A DNA stretch of 64,000 nt, taken from assembly GCF_000622385.1 (NCBI RefSeq), contig NZ_JASD01000008.1, positions 2,294,001-2,358,000 of the forward strand, read 5' to 3'. The position numbers and the translations under genes were made by a program. Below the pieces are notes generated by a model that worked only from the letters and a program-made list of their open reading frames with translations, searched no databases and was not told the DNA's origin. The DNA comes from Sulfitobacter noctilucicola (GTDB taxonomy: Bacteria > Pseudomonadota > Alphaproteobacteria > Rhodobacterales > Rhodobacteraceae). Of this stretch, positions 1 through 8,292 are shown piece by piece; position 1 is the first letter of the stretch, and each line of letters begins with the position of its first letter.

Positions 1-109
1 TGGTTCCCGGTAGCGGTGCAAAGCTGTTCATCGGCACAATATCATTCATTCAAGCCAGTCCCCACGGGTCAGCAGGGTTATCAGGCTGAAAGGTGAATAA
101 AGGCTGAAA

Positions 110-634
110 TCAGTAGTTAAATGTCTGTCCCGTTGCGATGGCCGTGCGCAGCGATGCTTCGGCCCATGTGCCTGTGCCACCATGTGCGCGAATTGCGCGC
201 AACTGGGCAATCGCTTGCGTGACCTCACCCTGTTCGACAAGACCCTGACCCATGTAGGACCGCGCCAGAATGTTGGCCGGGTTTGCGACCAAGGCTTGCG
301 CGTAGAAATCCATCGCTGCGTCGATGTTGCCCTGCTTGCGCTGGGTGAAACCACGATATGTCAGTGTGCGGTCATCGTCCTGCGGCATCTGCGCCAGAAC
401 CAGCTCGGCATCTGCATAGCGACCGGCATAGGCCAGCTCGCGCAGGTTTTCATAAAGCCCGTCAACATCCAGATTGCTTTCCTGCGCGCTTACACAGGTC
501 TTGGTCTTTTTGTCATAGATCATGCCCTTTTCGCACTTGGGCTTGGTCGGGGCGTTATCGTTCGCACCACCCGCTGCGGCGGCTGTCGTTGCAAGTGGCA
601 GAGCAAAGGCCGCTGCAAGAATGAAATGTTTCAT
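110..634 (-). CDS. exported TPR-like protein with a Cys motif
   Basis: The product has 174 residues. A signal peptide is visible at residues 1-20 (MKHFILAAAFALPLATTAAA), so it is predicted to be exported to the periplasm. After a short linker comes a compact motif C-x2-G-x2-YD-x2-TKTC near residues 34-48. The rest (about residues 60-165) reads as tetratricopeptide-like helical pairs, for example a segment about a repeat unit that adds 'AMDFYAQALVANPANILARSYMG'-type spacing. TPR domains usually mediate protein-protein contacts; no enzymatic motif is seen. The start has an AGGAG-type ribosome site directly upstream. The same Cys motif occurs in the next small gene, which suggests a related role. 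The precise function is unknown to me. Confidence 0.8.
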   Translation of the reverse strand: MKHFILAAAFALPLATTAAAAGGANDNAPTKPKCEKGMIYDKKTKTCVSAQESNLDVDGLYENLRELAYAGRYADAELVLAQMPQDDDRTLTYRGFTQRKQGNIDAAMDFYAQALVANPANILARSYMGQGLVEQGEVTQAIAQLRAIRAHGGTGTWAEASLRTAIATGQTFNY

Positions 635-777
635 GGGTCTCTCCTAAGGACTATGGCCTGGAAATAGATTAAATCTTCTCGCGGCCAAGCAATATTGAAA
701 TAATTACACGTCACTGTGAGTGCGAAAGTTTCGCGGAACGTCATTTTTGTTGAAAATGTCTTAAATAATTCAAAGCA

Positions 778-795
778 CAGACCCCAACAGGTCTG
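778..795 (-). terminator. possible weak hairpin terminator after the small Cys-motif gene
   Basis: CAGACC and GGTCTG form a 6-bp stem with a 6-base loop downstream of the small exported protein ending at 825. On the minus strand it is followed by TGCTTTG, which is only weakly T-rich. Confidence 0.35.
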
Positions 796-824
796 CGCAG
801 TTTCTTGTCCGATATGTTGCCGGA

Positions 825-986
825 TCAGGTGCTGACAGGCAGGCAGGTTTTTGTAGCACTGTCGTATTCAGAGCCTGCAGCACAGGACATCGCCTGTTGC
901 TCTTTACCGTAGTTGCAGCCGGACGCGAGGCTCAAAGTGGGCAGGGCTGTTAGAGCCACAGCAATCGCAAGGGTCTTGATCTTCAT
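825..986 (-). CDS. small exported protein (53 aa) with the same Cys motif as its neighbour
   Basis: The real start is the ATG at 984-986, preceded by an AGGAG ribosome site; longer readings of this frame run into purB and have no support. The protein begins with a signal peptide (MKIKTLAIAVALTALPTLSLA) and the mature part is only about 32 residues with four cysteines. Its C-terminal half has C-x2-G-x2-YD-x2-TKTC, the same spacing as in the exported TPR-like protein downstream. The motif resembles the small disulfide-bonded cores of chitin-binding-type modules, but that likeness is only visual. Function unknown; periplasmic or secreted by inference. Confidence 0.7.
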   Translation of the reverse strand: MKIKTLAIAVALTALPTLSLASGCNYGKEQQAMSCAAGSEYDSATKTCLPVST

Positions 987-1107
987 GGTCGGTCTCCTCT
1001 TGGTTGATAAAAAGAAGGTACACCGAACTCCGCGTTTTTCAAACACCTTGCTGACGCTGCGACAACTTGTGCCGCAGCGCGCCTGTTTTCTAGGCGATAT
1101 CGTGCAC

Positions 1108-2415
1108 TCAGCTGTCGCCAAATACCCGCGCAAAGATCGTGTCGACGTGCTTGGTGTGATAGCCAAGATCGAACTTCTCTTCGATTTCTTCCGCGCTGAG
1201 AGCTGCCAAAACATCTGCATCGGCCAAAAGCTCGGTTTTGAAATCCTTGCCTTCTTCCCAGACTTTCATCGCGTTGCGCTGCACCAGTTTGTAGCTGTCT
1301 TCGCGGCTGACACCGGCCTGGGTAAGCGCCAGCAATACGCGCTGAGACATTACCAGACCACGGAATTTGTTCATGTTGGCCAGCATGTTGTCAGGATAGA
1401 TGACCAACTTGTCGATCACACCGGTCAGACGTGACAGCGCAAAATCCAGCGTGATGGTGGTGTCGGGACCGATGTTGCGCTCGACCGAGCTGTGAGAGAT
1501 ATCGCGCTCGTGCCACAGGGCGACGTTCTCCATCGCGGGAACAACGGCCATGCGCACCAGACGTGCAAGACCCGTCAGGTTTTCAGTCAAAACAGGGTTG
1601 CGCTTGTGCGGCATCGCGGAAGACCCTTTTTGACCGGCAGAAAAGAATTCTTCGGCTTCAAGCACTTCGGTGCGCTGCATGTGGCGGATTTCGGTCGAGA
1701 TGTTTTCAATCGACGATCCCACCACACCGAGGGCCGCAAAGAAAGCAGCATGGCGGTCCCGGGGGATCACTTGCGTCGAGATGGGTTCGGGTTTCAGACC
1801 AAGTTGGGCACAGACGTGTTCTTCGATCTTGGGATCGATGTTGGCAAAGGTGCCAACCGCACCTGAAATGGCACCGGTGGCGATCTCGTCACGCGCGACA
1901 CGCAGACGCGCAAGGTTGCGGTCCATCTCGGCGTAGAAACGTGCGAATGTGAGGCCCATTGTGGTGGGCTCCGCATGAATGCCGTGGGACCGTCCGATGC
2001 GCACGGTGTCCTTGTGCTCCAGCGCACGACGCTTCAGTGCGGCCAGCAGCCCTTCGACATCCGCGATCAGAATATCCGCTGCGCGGGTCAGCTGTACGTT
2101 GAAACAAGTGTCGAGCACATCCGAAGACGTCATCCCCTGATGCACAAAACGCGCTTCATCGCTGCCGACATGCTCGGCCAGATGGGTCAGAAAGGCGATC
2201 ACATCATGCTTTGTAACGGCCTCGATCTCGTCAATGCGGGCCACGTCAAAAGTTACGTCTTTTGCTTTCCATACCGCATCCGCGTTCTCGCGCGGGATGA
2301 CGCCCAGATCGGCCATCGCTTCGCAGGCGTGGGCCTCGATCTCGTACCAGATGCGGAACTTGGTCTCGGGCGACCAGATGGAGACCATCTCGGGACGGGA
2401 ATAGCGGGGGATCAT
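1108..2415 (-). CDS. purB: adenylosuccinate lyase PurB
   Basis: Cytosolic enzyme of purine synthesis. It cleaves SAICAR to AICAR and adenylosuccinate to AMP, releasing fumarate both times. The 435-residue product is of normal length for the fumarase/aspartase superfamily member. The superfamily signature is present as SSAMPHKRNP at residues 265-274, and the conserved GRSHGIHAEPT block (H144) supplies the general-acid histidine region. The chosen start is the ATG at 2413-2415 (MIPRYSRPEM, the family N-terminus) rather than a slightly earlier codon. It is divergent from the small exported-protein gene at 2498, so the 80-base gap probably carries both promoters. Confidence 0.97.
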   Translation of the reverse strand: MIPRYSRPEMVSIWSPETKFRIWYEIEAHACEAMADLGVIPRENADAVWKAKDVTFDVARIDEIEAVTKHDVIAFLTHLAEHVGSDEARFVHQGMTSSDVLDTCFNVQLTRAADILIADVEGLLAALKRRALEHKDTVRIGRSHGIHAEPTTMGLTFARFYAEMDRNLARLRVARDEIATGAISGAVGTFANIDPKIEEHVCAQLGLKPEPISTQVIPRDRHAAFFAALGVVGSSIENISTEIRHMQRTEVLEAEEFFSAGQKGSSAMPHKRNPVLTENLTGLARLVRMAVVPAMENVALWHERDISHSSVERNIGPDTTITLDFALSRLTGVIDKLVIYPDNMLANMNKFRGLVMSQRVLLALTQAGVSREDSYKLVQRNAMKVWEEGKDFKTELLADADVLAALSAEEIEEKFDLGYHTKHVDTIFARVFGDS

Positions 2416-2486
2416 GGAACACACCTTTTTGTGACTGTTTTGCAGATTACGCGCGGCATAGACTGAAGGCGCCGCAAGAACAAGTC

Positions 2487-2496
2487 AGGAGCTCCT
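2487..2496 (+). promoter_or_regulatory. ribosome site inside a 10-base palindrome
   Basis: AGGAGCTCCT immediately precedes the ATG at 2498. The AGGAG half is the Shine-Dalgarno sequence for the exported protein; the palindrome could dimerise or fold only poorly by itself, so a regulatory role is not established. Confidence 0.35.
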
Positions 2497-2497
2497 C

Positions 2498-2845
2498 ATG
2501 ATGCGTGTCGGTATGATGATTCTGCTGGTTCTGCCAGCTTTTCAGGCCACGGCTGATGGCGTGCAATGGACCGCGCTTGACGGGCCCGCGATTGCTAGTG
2601 CGCTGACCGATACGATCATTGACTACGAGGACAAGTGGCAGGATTTTCGTGCCTCTGGCCGCACCTTGTATTTCTCGGGCCATGAAAGCTGGGGCTACTG
2701 GGAGGTGCGCCAGGACAGGTATTGCAGCATGTGGCCGCCTTCGGACCTGTGGACGTGCTATGACATCCAACAATCGGGCAAGCGCCTGCGCTTTATCGAC
2801 AATTCAGGGGACATGACCGAAGGGGTGTTTCGGGTGACCAATTGA
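2498..2845 (+). CDS. exported hypothetical protein, 115 aa
   Basis: A signal peptide is visible at residues 1-19 (MMRVGMMILLVLPAFQATA). The mature domain of about 95 residues is rich in Trp and Tyr and contains three cysteines... two clear ones lie in RYCSMWPPSDLWTCYD, which could form a short disulfide loop. I do not recognise a named family; short periplasmic proteins of this style are common in roseobacters. The ribosome site AGGAG lies 6 bases before the ATG and is part of a perfect 10-base palindrome. The gene ends 9 bases before the end of the convergent hydrolase-OsmC gene. Confidence 0.75.
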   Translation: MMRVGMMILLVLPAFQATADGVQWTALDGPAIASALTDTIIDYEDKWQDFRASGRTLYFSGHESWGYWEVRQDRYCSMWPPSDLWTCYDIQQSGKRLRFIDNSGDMTEGVFRVTN

Positions 2846-2854
2846 GGTCGGGCC

Positions 2855-4069
2855 TCAAGGCAGCAGTTCTGTCAGCACTTCGGAAGAGCGTTCAAGCGTG
2901 CGGTGCACAGGGCATCTATCGGCAATCTCCAAAAGCCTCTGGCGCTGTTCGGCATCCAGCGCGCCGGTCAGTTTGATGCGCCTGCGCCAAGTGTCAATCT
3001 TGTCGCCACTGCCGGTTTCCGCATCCTGCGCATGCACCTTGTCGTGGCTCACGTCGACGCTCACATGTTCCAGTGGCCAGCCCTTGCGCCTTGCATACAT
3101 GCGGATCGTCATGGATGTGCAAGCCCCCAGACCGGCCGATAGGAACCCGTAAGGCGACATCCCGCGATTGGTACCACCATAGGCCAGCGGTTCATCAGCC
3201 AAAGTGTGATGTGCCGGACCGTCATGAACATCTTGTAGGTATCCGTCAGGGTCGGCTTCTGACACACGCACGATCCCCTCGGGGGCACCGGGGGGCGGTG
3301 CAGGGGCACGTAGCGGCAAATACCGCCTTGCCCATGTAGCGATCACGTCGGCGGCATATTCAGCATCTTCAGGGCGGGTGATCAGATGATCCGCCTTGTC
3401 CAAAGTCACAAAGCTCTTGGGGTGTTTCGCAGCCCCGAAAATCTTGCTGGCGTTGTCGATGCCGACAATTGCGTCCTGCGGGGCGTGCATAACCAGCAGT
3501 GCCGCGTTCAGATGACCAATCGCCGGTGCGAGCTGTTCTTGGGTCACGTCCTCAACGAAGGCTTGCCCGATCCTGAAGGGCCGACCGCCAAGCGAGACTT
3601 CTGCCGACCCTTTGGCGGCAATCTCAGGCAGGGCGTCTGCGAAGTTGTGAGTGACGTGGCCGGGATCGAAAGGCGCGCCCAGCGTGGCAACGGCCGTAAT
3701 CTGGTCCAGCTGCGCCGCCGCTTTCAGCACCGCAGCGCCACCCAACGAATGACCGATCAGCAGCTGTGGCGGCAAGCTTCGCGTCTCAAGGTAGGCGCAA
3801 GCGGCAAGCAGATCGTCTACATTTGATGTAAATGAGGTATTGGCGAATTCACCTTCTGAATGGCCCAAGCCCGTGAAATCAAAACGCAAAACCGCGATCC
3901 CCATGCCTGCCAGGCGGGCAGCGATCCTGCGGGCTGCGGGGATGTCCTTACCGCAGGTAAAACAGTGGGCAAAAAGCGCCGTTGCCAGATGAGGCCCCTC
4001 GGGCAGGTCCAGCCGCGCTGCAAGCTCTGTGCCGTCATGGCCGGGGAAGGTGATGCGTTCAGTGGCCAT
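2855..4069 (-). CDS. alpha/beta hydrolase-OsmC fusion protein
   Basis: This 404-residue protein joins two domains. Residues 1 to about 250 form an alpha/beta hydrolase with the nucleophile elbow IGHSLGG and a later D-H pair (HAPQDAIVG, DKADHLI). Residues from about 265 form an OsmC/Ohr-type domain with both family cysteines (LGACTSMTIR and ADRCPVHRTL), which in known OsmC proteins reduce organic hydroperoxides. Such two-domain fusions are a known family, but their substrate is not settled; a role in removing peroxidised or esterified lipids is inference. The start is the ATG at 4067-4069 (MATERITF); the frame upstream of it has no family similarity and runs into the divergent promoter region. 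Confidence 0.9.
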   Translation of the reverse strand: MATERITFPGHDGTELAARLDLPEGPHLATALFAHCFTCGKDIPAARRIAARLAGMGIAVLRFDFTGLGHSEGEFANTSFTSNVDDLLAACAYLETRSLPPQLLIGHSLGGAAVLKAAAQLDQITAVATLGAPFDPGHVTHNFADALPEIAAKGSAEVSLGGRPFRIGQAFVEDVTQEQLAPAIGHLNAALLVMHAPQDAIVGIDNASKIFGAAKHPKSFVTLDKADHLITRPEDAEYAADVIATWARRYLPLRAPAPPPGAPEGIVRVSEADPDGYLQDVHDGPAHHTLADEPLAYGGTNRGMSPYGFLSAGLGACTSMTIRMYARRKGWPLEHVSVDVSHDKVHAQDAETGSGDKIDTWRRRIKLTGALDAEQRQRLLEIADRCPVHRTLERSSEVLTELLP

Positions 4070-4226
4070 AAGTGTCTCTCCGATCCGCCTCAACGTGGGG
4101 CAGGGGCGCGTCCGGCGCAAGCCCTGCGCGGCTGTTGTCACGGGGGTGTGACAGAGATTGCCTGCATAGGAACAGCGGTGTAGCAAGCTGGCAGCATAAA
4201 TAGCCCAAACAGACAAGGATCAGCCC

Positions 4227-5384
4227 ATGGTCGATGCCCCGAAAAACCGCCCGCTGCACCCCGCAACCATCGCGGCGCAAGCCGCTGGTGCGACTGATGT
4301 AGAAACCGGTGGCGTTGTGCCGGCAATTCACATGGCGACGACATTCGCACGCGATGTCGATTACGCACCTCTGAAAGACAACAATGTCTATCTGAGGTCC
4401 CATAACGAGAATGCGCGTATTGCAGAGCAGTTGCTATCGCAATTGGAGGGGGCAGCAGACACATTGCTGTTCGGGTCCGGTATGGCAGCTGTCGCGGCCG
4501 TGTTTCGCACCGTGCCGAGTGGTGCAACTGTTCTGGTGCAAAAACAAATCTACTGGGGCACAACTGCGTGGATCAGGGCGTTCTGCGAACGGCGTGACAT
4601 TACCCTCGAGGAGGTCGAAGCCTCCGATCCGCAAGCTCTGGAAGGTGCTTGCAATTCCTTGCGTCCCGCTTTGGTGTGGATTGAAACGCCCTCCAATCCC
4701 TGGCTTCGTATCACAGACGTAGCGCGCGCTGCAAAGATGGCGCACGACGTCGGAGCAACGCTGGTGGTCGATAGTACTGCGGCGTCTCCGGTGCTTAGCC
4801 AACCGCTGCGCTATGGCGCGGATATCGTGATGCATTCCGCAACCAAAGGGATCAATGGCCATTCCGACGTTCTGGCCGGTGCGCTTTGTGTCGCGGATCC
4901 GGACAGCAGGATGTGGCAGGACATAAGAGCCGACCGCGATATGGCCGGTGCTGTCTTGGGCCCGATGGAAGCGTGGCTTTTGACCCGTGGCATGCGCACG
5001 CTGCCGCTGCGAATGCGCGAAATGTCAAAGAACGCGATGACATTGGCCACCTATCTGATGGATCATCCTGCGGTAGAAGAGGTGCTTTATCCCGGTTTAC
5101 CGGATCATCCCGGCCATGCAATCGCTGCCGAGCAGATGACGGGGGGCTACGGTTGCCTGTTGTCTTTTGTCGTGCGAGGCGGGGGTGATGCGGCGTTGAA
5201 GGCGGCGGGCCGTTTGCAACTTTTCCACCGTGCCACATCACTTGGCGGGGTCGAAAGCCTTGTCGAGCACCGCCATACGATCGAGCCTCATACAGGCATC
5301 CCTGAAGGGTTGTTGCGGGTGTCGGTCGGTATCGAGGATGCAGATGATTTGATTAACGATCTGGCGCAAGCGCTGGGTCAGTAA
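4227..5384 (+). CDS. metC: PLP-dependent trans-sulfuration enzyme, cystathionine beta-lyase-like
   Basis: A Cys/Met-metabolism PLP enzyme of 385 residues, close to the usual length. The PLP lysine is K207 in SATKGINGHSD, and the pyridine-nitrogen aspartate is D182 in VVDSTAASP. SNPWLRITD and the C-terminal SLGGVESLVEHR block are also typical. The family acts on cystathionine or related sulfur amino acids in the cytosol. Cystathionine beta-lyase (methionine synthesis) is the likely assignment, but gamma-synthase or gamma-lyase activity cannot be separated by eye. It is divergent from the hydrolase-OsmC gene with a 157-base shared upstream region. Confidence 0.85.
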   Translation: MVDAPKNRPLHPATIAAQAAGATDVETGGVVPAIHMATTFARDVDYAPLKDNNVYLRSHNENARIAEQLLSQLEGAADTLLFGSGMAAVAAVFRTVPSGATVLVQKQIYWGTTAWIRAFCERRDITLEEVEASDPQALEGACNSLRPALVWIETPSNPWLRITDVARAAKMAHDVGATLVVDSTAASPVLSQPLRYGADIVMHSATKGINGHSDVLAGALCVADPDSRMWQDIRADRDMAGAVLGPMEAWLLTRGMRTLPLRMREMSKNAMTLATYLMDHPAVEEVLYPGLPDHPGHAIAAEQMTGGYGCLLSFVVRGGGDAALKAAGRLQLFHRATSLGGVESLVEHRHTIEPHTGIPEGLLRVSVGIEDADDLINDLAQALGQ

Positions 5385-5452
5385 CGCTATCACGATCGGG
5401 CCGCTTGCAGCGTCAGAATATGATGTGCAGGCGGCGCGCCAACCGGTTCTGA

Positions 5453-6523
5453 TTACGCTTTCGGGATCACCAACCGCTGTCCAACCAGAATCCTGTTGGG
5501 AGAGCTGATCTTGTTCCGGTTGGCATCGTAGATCAGCATGAAGTCTTTGGTATTGCCATAGAATTGCAGCGCAATGTAGGCAAGGCTGTCACCGGCTTCG
5601 ACCGTATAGTACCGCTCGCCCGCAGCATTTTCGGGGCTTCCTGAAGGATCACTCTCGGCCAACAACGCCACGGCCTCGCGGCGCATTTTCTCGCCTGCGC
5701 GTTGCTCTTCTGGTGTGCCGTTCTGCAAGGCGCGTTCCACCAGATCGAACAGCAGTATGTGGCCGTTTACTTTGCCGTCTGCATCTACCACCGCGTCACT
5801 ATGGGCGACGATGCCTTTCTCTGCGGCCTGCGAGAGGAACACTTCAAGTGCGGTCTGGTCTTCTTCGTGACCAACAAAGGCAAAGTGGATGCGGCCCGAG
5901 AAATGTTCATCTTCGTAATCGGTGTGAATGTCGTAGTTGCCTTTGACCACTGCGGTGACAAGCTCTTGCACTCCGGCTTGAATAACGGCGAGCGTCTCAA
6001 TACGGCGGGCATCACTGACGATCTTTGCCTCCGTGGTTTGTGCAGGTGCAGGCAAAACGGCTGGATCGAGGCTCGGTGTATCTGGCACGAGAGAGGCGCT
6101 TTCGACCAATGCACGCAACTTTTCCGCCGTGCTTTGCGCCAGACTATCGGGGAGCGCTGCATCCTGACTGGCCGAGGCAACAACTGCCTGTAGTGCCGGT
6201 ACCGTGCCGGATTGTGCCACAGGCGTTGTGAAAGGCGCAGACGGCGTGGCAACAGGGGTCAACAGATCCACGGGGGCCTCGCGCGTGACCGTCTCCATCT
6301 GTGCCTGCGGGGCAGGTGCTGCTGGCGATACGGCGGGCCGGGCCTGCATTTCTTCGACCATCTGCGTCATCTGAGCCAGCTTTTCCTGCTGTGATGACCA
6401 CTGTGCATACCCAAAGGCAACGGCAGCGCCGATAAGGAACGCGGTGCCGCCAATGGCCACAGCGACAAACGCCGTAGACCTAGGTTCTTTGTCTTTCGGC
6501 GCTCTTGCCTGGTAGCTTTTCAT
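5453..6523 (-). CDS. membrane-anchored LysM protein
   Basis: The 356-residue product starts at the ATG at 6521-6523, which has a GGAGGG ribosome site; an earlier ATG 45 bases upstream lacks one. A single membrane segment (about residues 18-40, AFVAVAIGGTAFLIGAAVAF) is followed by a Pro/Ala/Thr-rich linker, a folded region of unknown type around residues 180-285, and a C-terminal LysM domain (YYTVEAGDSLAYIALQFYG ... RILVGQRLVIPK). LysM binds peptidoglycan, so the protein probably sits in the inner membrane and reaches the wall. No catalytic domain is recognised. Confidence 0.85.
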   Translation of the reverse strand: MKSYQARAPKDKEPRSTAFVAVAIGGTAFLIGAAVAFGYAQWSSQQEKLAQMTQMVEEMQARPAVSPAAPAPQAQMETVTREAPVDLLTPVATPSAPFTTPVAQSGTVPALQAVVASASQDAALPDSLAQSTAEKLRALVESASLVPDTPSLDPAVLPAPAQTTEAKIVSDARRIETLAVIQAGVQELVTAVVKGNYDIHTDYEDEHFSGRIHFAFVGHEEDQTALEVFLSQAAEKGIVAHSDAVVDADGKVNGHILLFDLVERALQNGTPEEQRAGEKMRREAVALLAESDPSGSPENAAGERYYTVEAGDSLAYIALQFYGNTKDFMLIYDANRNKISSPNRILVGQRLVIPKA

Positions 6524-6825
6524 GACCGGCACCCTCCGGAAACGGGGCCTGCTTTGACGGCTGGACATCTAGCAAGAATCGATTTAGAAACACTACCTAT
6601 GGTGGAATGTGAGTTTTGGTTGTACGACTTAAACGAAGCGAACCCCGCCAGCCTGTTCAATAATATACGCATACCGTTCCCCCCCGAGAGCGCCACCAAA
6701 TGTAGCCAATGGGCAGCAGAACCCATACAGCTGGTAGATTTCGCTATATATAGGGAACTCACCTGCGGCGCGTCAAAGCAAATATGCCCTTGCCGGGTCA
6801 TTCAACCTATGGGGGATTGTTGTTT
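6524..6825. other. 302-base intergenic stretch with no recognisable gene
   Basis: This lies between the starts of the LysM gene and the end of dddP. It is visibly AT-richer than its flanks. It must hold the LysM gene promoter and the dddP 3' end. I see no RNA gene, no convincing hairpin terminator and no coding frame with a ribosome site. Confidence 0.5.
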
Positions 6826-8166
6826 TCATCGTCCGCTCAATGCGGGGTCGAAGGGGTAGGTCGTCAATCGCTCGAACCCGTCCTCGGTGATAATCACTTG
6901 ATCCTCTAGCTTGATAGAGAAATCTCCACCCTCCGGCTGCACCAGGACTTCGACACAAAGCACCATCCCGGCCTCAAGCGGATAATCGTATGCTCCTTCA
7001 ACGGCGTGATCGGGATAGGCGACCAGAGGCCATTCATCACAAAGCCCCACGCCGTGCATCAGGCAGCCGTATTTTCCGGCCTGAAACTGAGGGTCAAGCA
7101 CATGCGTCCCTGCCGAGAGCTCTGGTATCATTACTCCGGGTTTCAACATCTGCATATTGGTCTCGATATGCTCAATCCCGTGTTGCATGGCATAGATCAT
7201 GTCCGGCCTCGGATCTTCGTCACCGACCCACCATGTACGCGAAATATCGACGCAGATGCCGTAACTGCCAACCAGATCGGTATCAAAGGCCACAATTTCG
7301 TTGTTCTGCACAATCCTTGGGCCACATTCCTGAAACCACGGATTTGTCCGTGGGCCGGATGTCAGCAGGCGGGTCTCGATCCATTCGCCGCCACGTTTGA
7401 TATTCTCTGCGTGAAGTACCGCCCAGATATCGTCTTCGGACGTCTGGCCCAAGGGAATATGGGCCCGCGCGAAGTCCTCCATCTTGCGGACTGCTGTTTC
7501 GCAGGCATGTGACGCGCAACGCATTGCCAGTAATTCGTCCGGTCCTTTGACAGACCGGCATTTCTCGGTGACTTCCTCGCCGTCGACAATCTCGAACCCC
7601 TGCCGCTCAAGGCTGCGCAGTCCGTGCAGCATGACCTTATCCACGGCCAGACGTCTGTTTGCGCCCCCATGCTCTGCAATCAAGTCGCGAATTTCTTTTG
7701 CCAGCACATCCGCTGCTGCGCCAACCTTGTCACCGCGATCAAAGTAGAACAGGTCCGCGCCCGAGCGTTGCTCGCGCACGAGGGGATTGAATTCGCTCAG
7801 AAAGGGAGAGTTTTTGTAGTCCCACATCACCATGTATCCATCAGCGCATAAGAGGACCGCGCGAAACGGGTTGTGGGTATTCCAAAGCTGCATATTGGTG
7901 CTGTCAGTCGCATAGCGTATGTTCAACGGGTCAAACATCAACAGCCCGCCAAGATCGCGCTCTACCACGTGCCGCGTCAGGCGTTCCCACCGGTAGCGGC
8001 GCATCGCATCAAGATTGGGCAGGGTCAGGCCCGCGGCCTCCCATTCACGAAAGGCAAGTAGAGTAGGGCCAATCTCGACCCGGTTTGCATCATTTGGAGA
8101 ACCATCAGGCAATTGCGCTCCCTTTTCAGGGTCAATCTTGCGGGTATCGCTGAAATGCCGGTTCAT
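6826..8166 (-). CDS. dddP: DMSP lyase DddP
   Basis: DddP is an M24 (creatinase/aminopeptidase-fold) metalloenzyme that does not cut peptides; it cleaves dimethylsulfoniopropionate to dimethyl sulfide and acrylate. The product is 446 residues, the length of known roseobacter DddP. The published Ruegeria DddP metal ligands D295, D297, D307, H371, E406 and E421 and the catalytic D377 all occur here at exactly those numbers (AFDTDLV, CVDISR, MHGVGLCDEW, CVEVLV, KLEDQV). The N-terminal lid domain with LRYATD-like and WNTHNPFRA blocks is also typical. It is divergent from the DUF3445 gene at 8293; no acrylate or DMSP-uptake gene is adjacent. The family assignment is very secure. Confidence 0.96.
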   Translation of the reverse strand: MNRHFSDTRKIDPEKGAQLPDGSPNDANRVEIGPTLLAFREWEAAGLTLPNLDAMRRYRWERLTRHVVERDLGGLLMFDPLNIRYATDSTNMQLWNTHNPFRAVLLCADGYMVMWDYKNSPFLSEFNPLVREQRSGADLFYFDRGDKVGAAADVLAKEIRDLIAEHGGANRRLAVDKVMLHGLRSLERQGFEIVDGEEVTEKCRSVKGPDELLAMRCASHACETAVRKMEDFARAHIPLGQTSEDDIWAVLHAENIKRGGEWIETRLLTSGPRTNPWFQECGPRIVQNNEIVAFDTDLVGSYGICVDISRTWWVGDEDPRPDMIYAMQHGIEHIETNMQMLKPGVMIPELSAGTHVLDPQFQAGKYGCLMHGVGLCDEWPLVAYPDHAVEGAYDYPLEAGMVLCVEVLVQPEGGDFSIKLEDQVIITEDGFERLTTYPFDPALSGR

Positions 8167-8292
8167 GAGTGGCCTCGCTTTGGCTGATCTCGTCCAGCTT
8201 GCCTAAAACGGGCGACCATGGATGGCTGTCACCGACGTTTTCCAATGTCGTTTTTCGCAAGACTCGCGGCCACCCATTGGTAGTGTGCGCCT

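Noticed and set aside
1-109. Possible gene end at the left edge
   Set aside because: No frame with a clear stop and family likeness could be seen in the first 109 bases.
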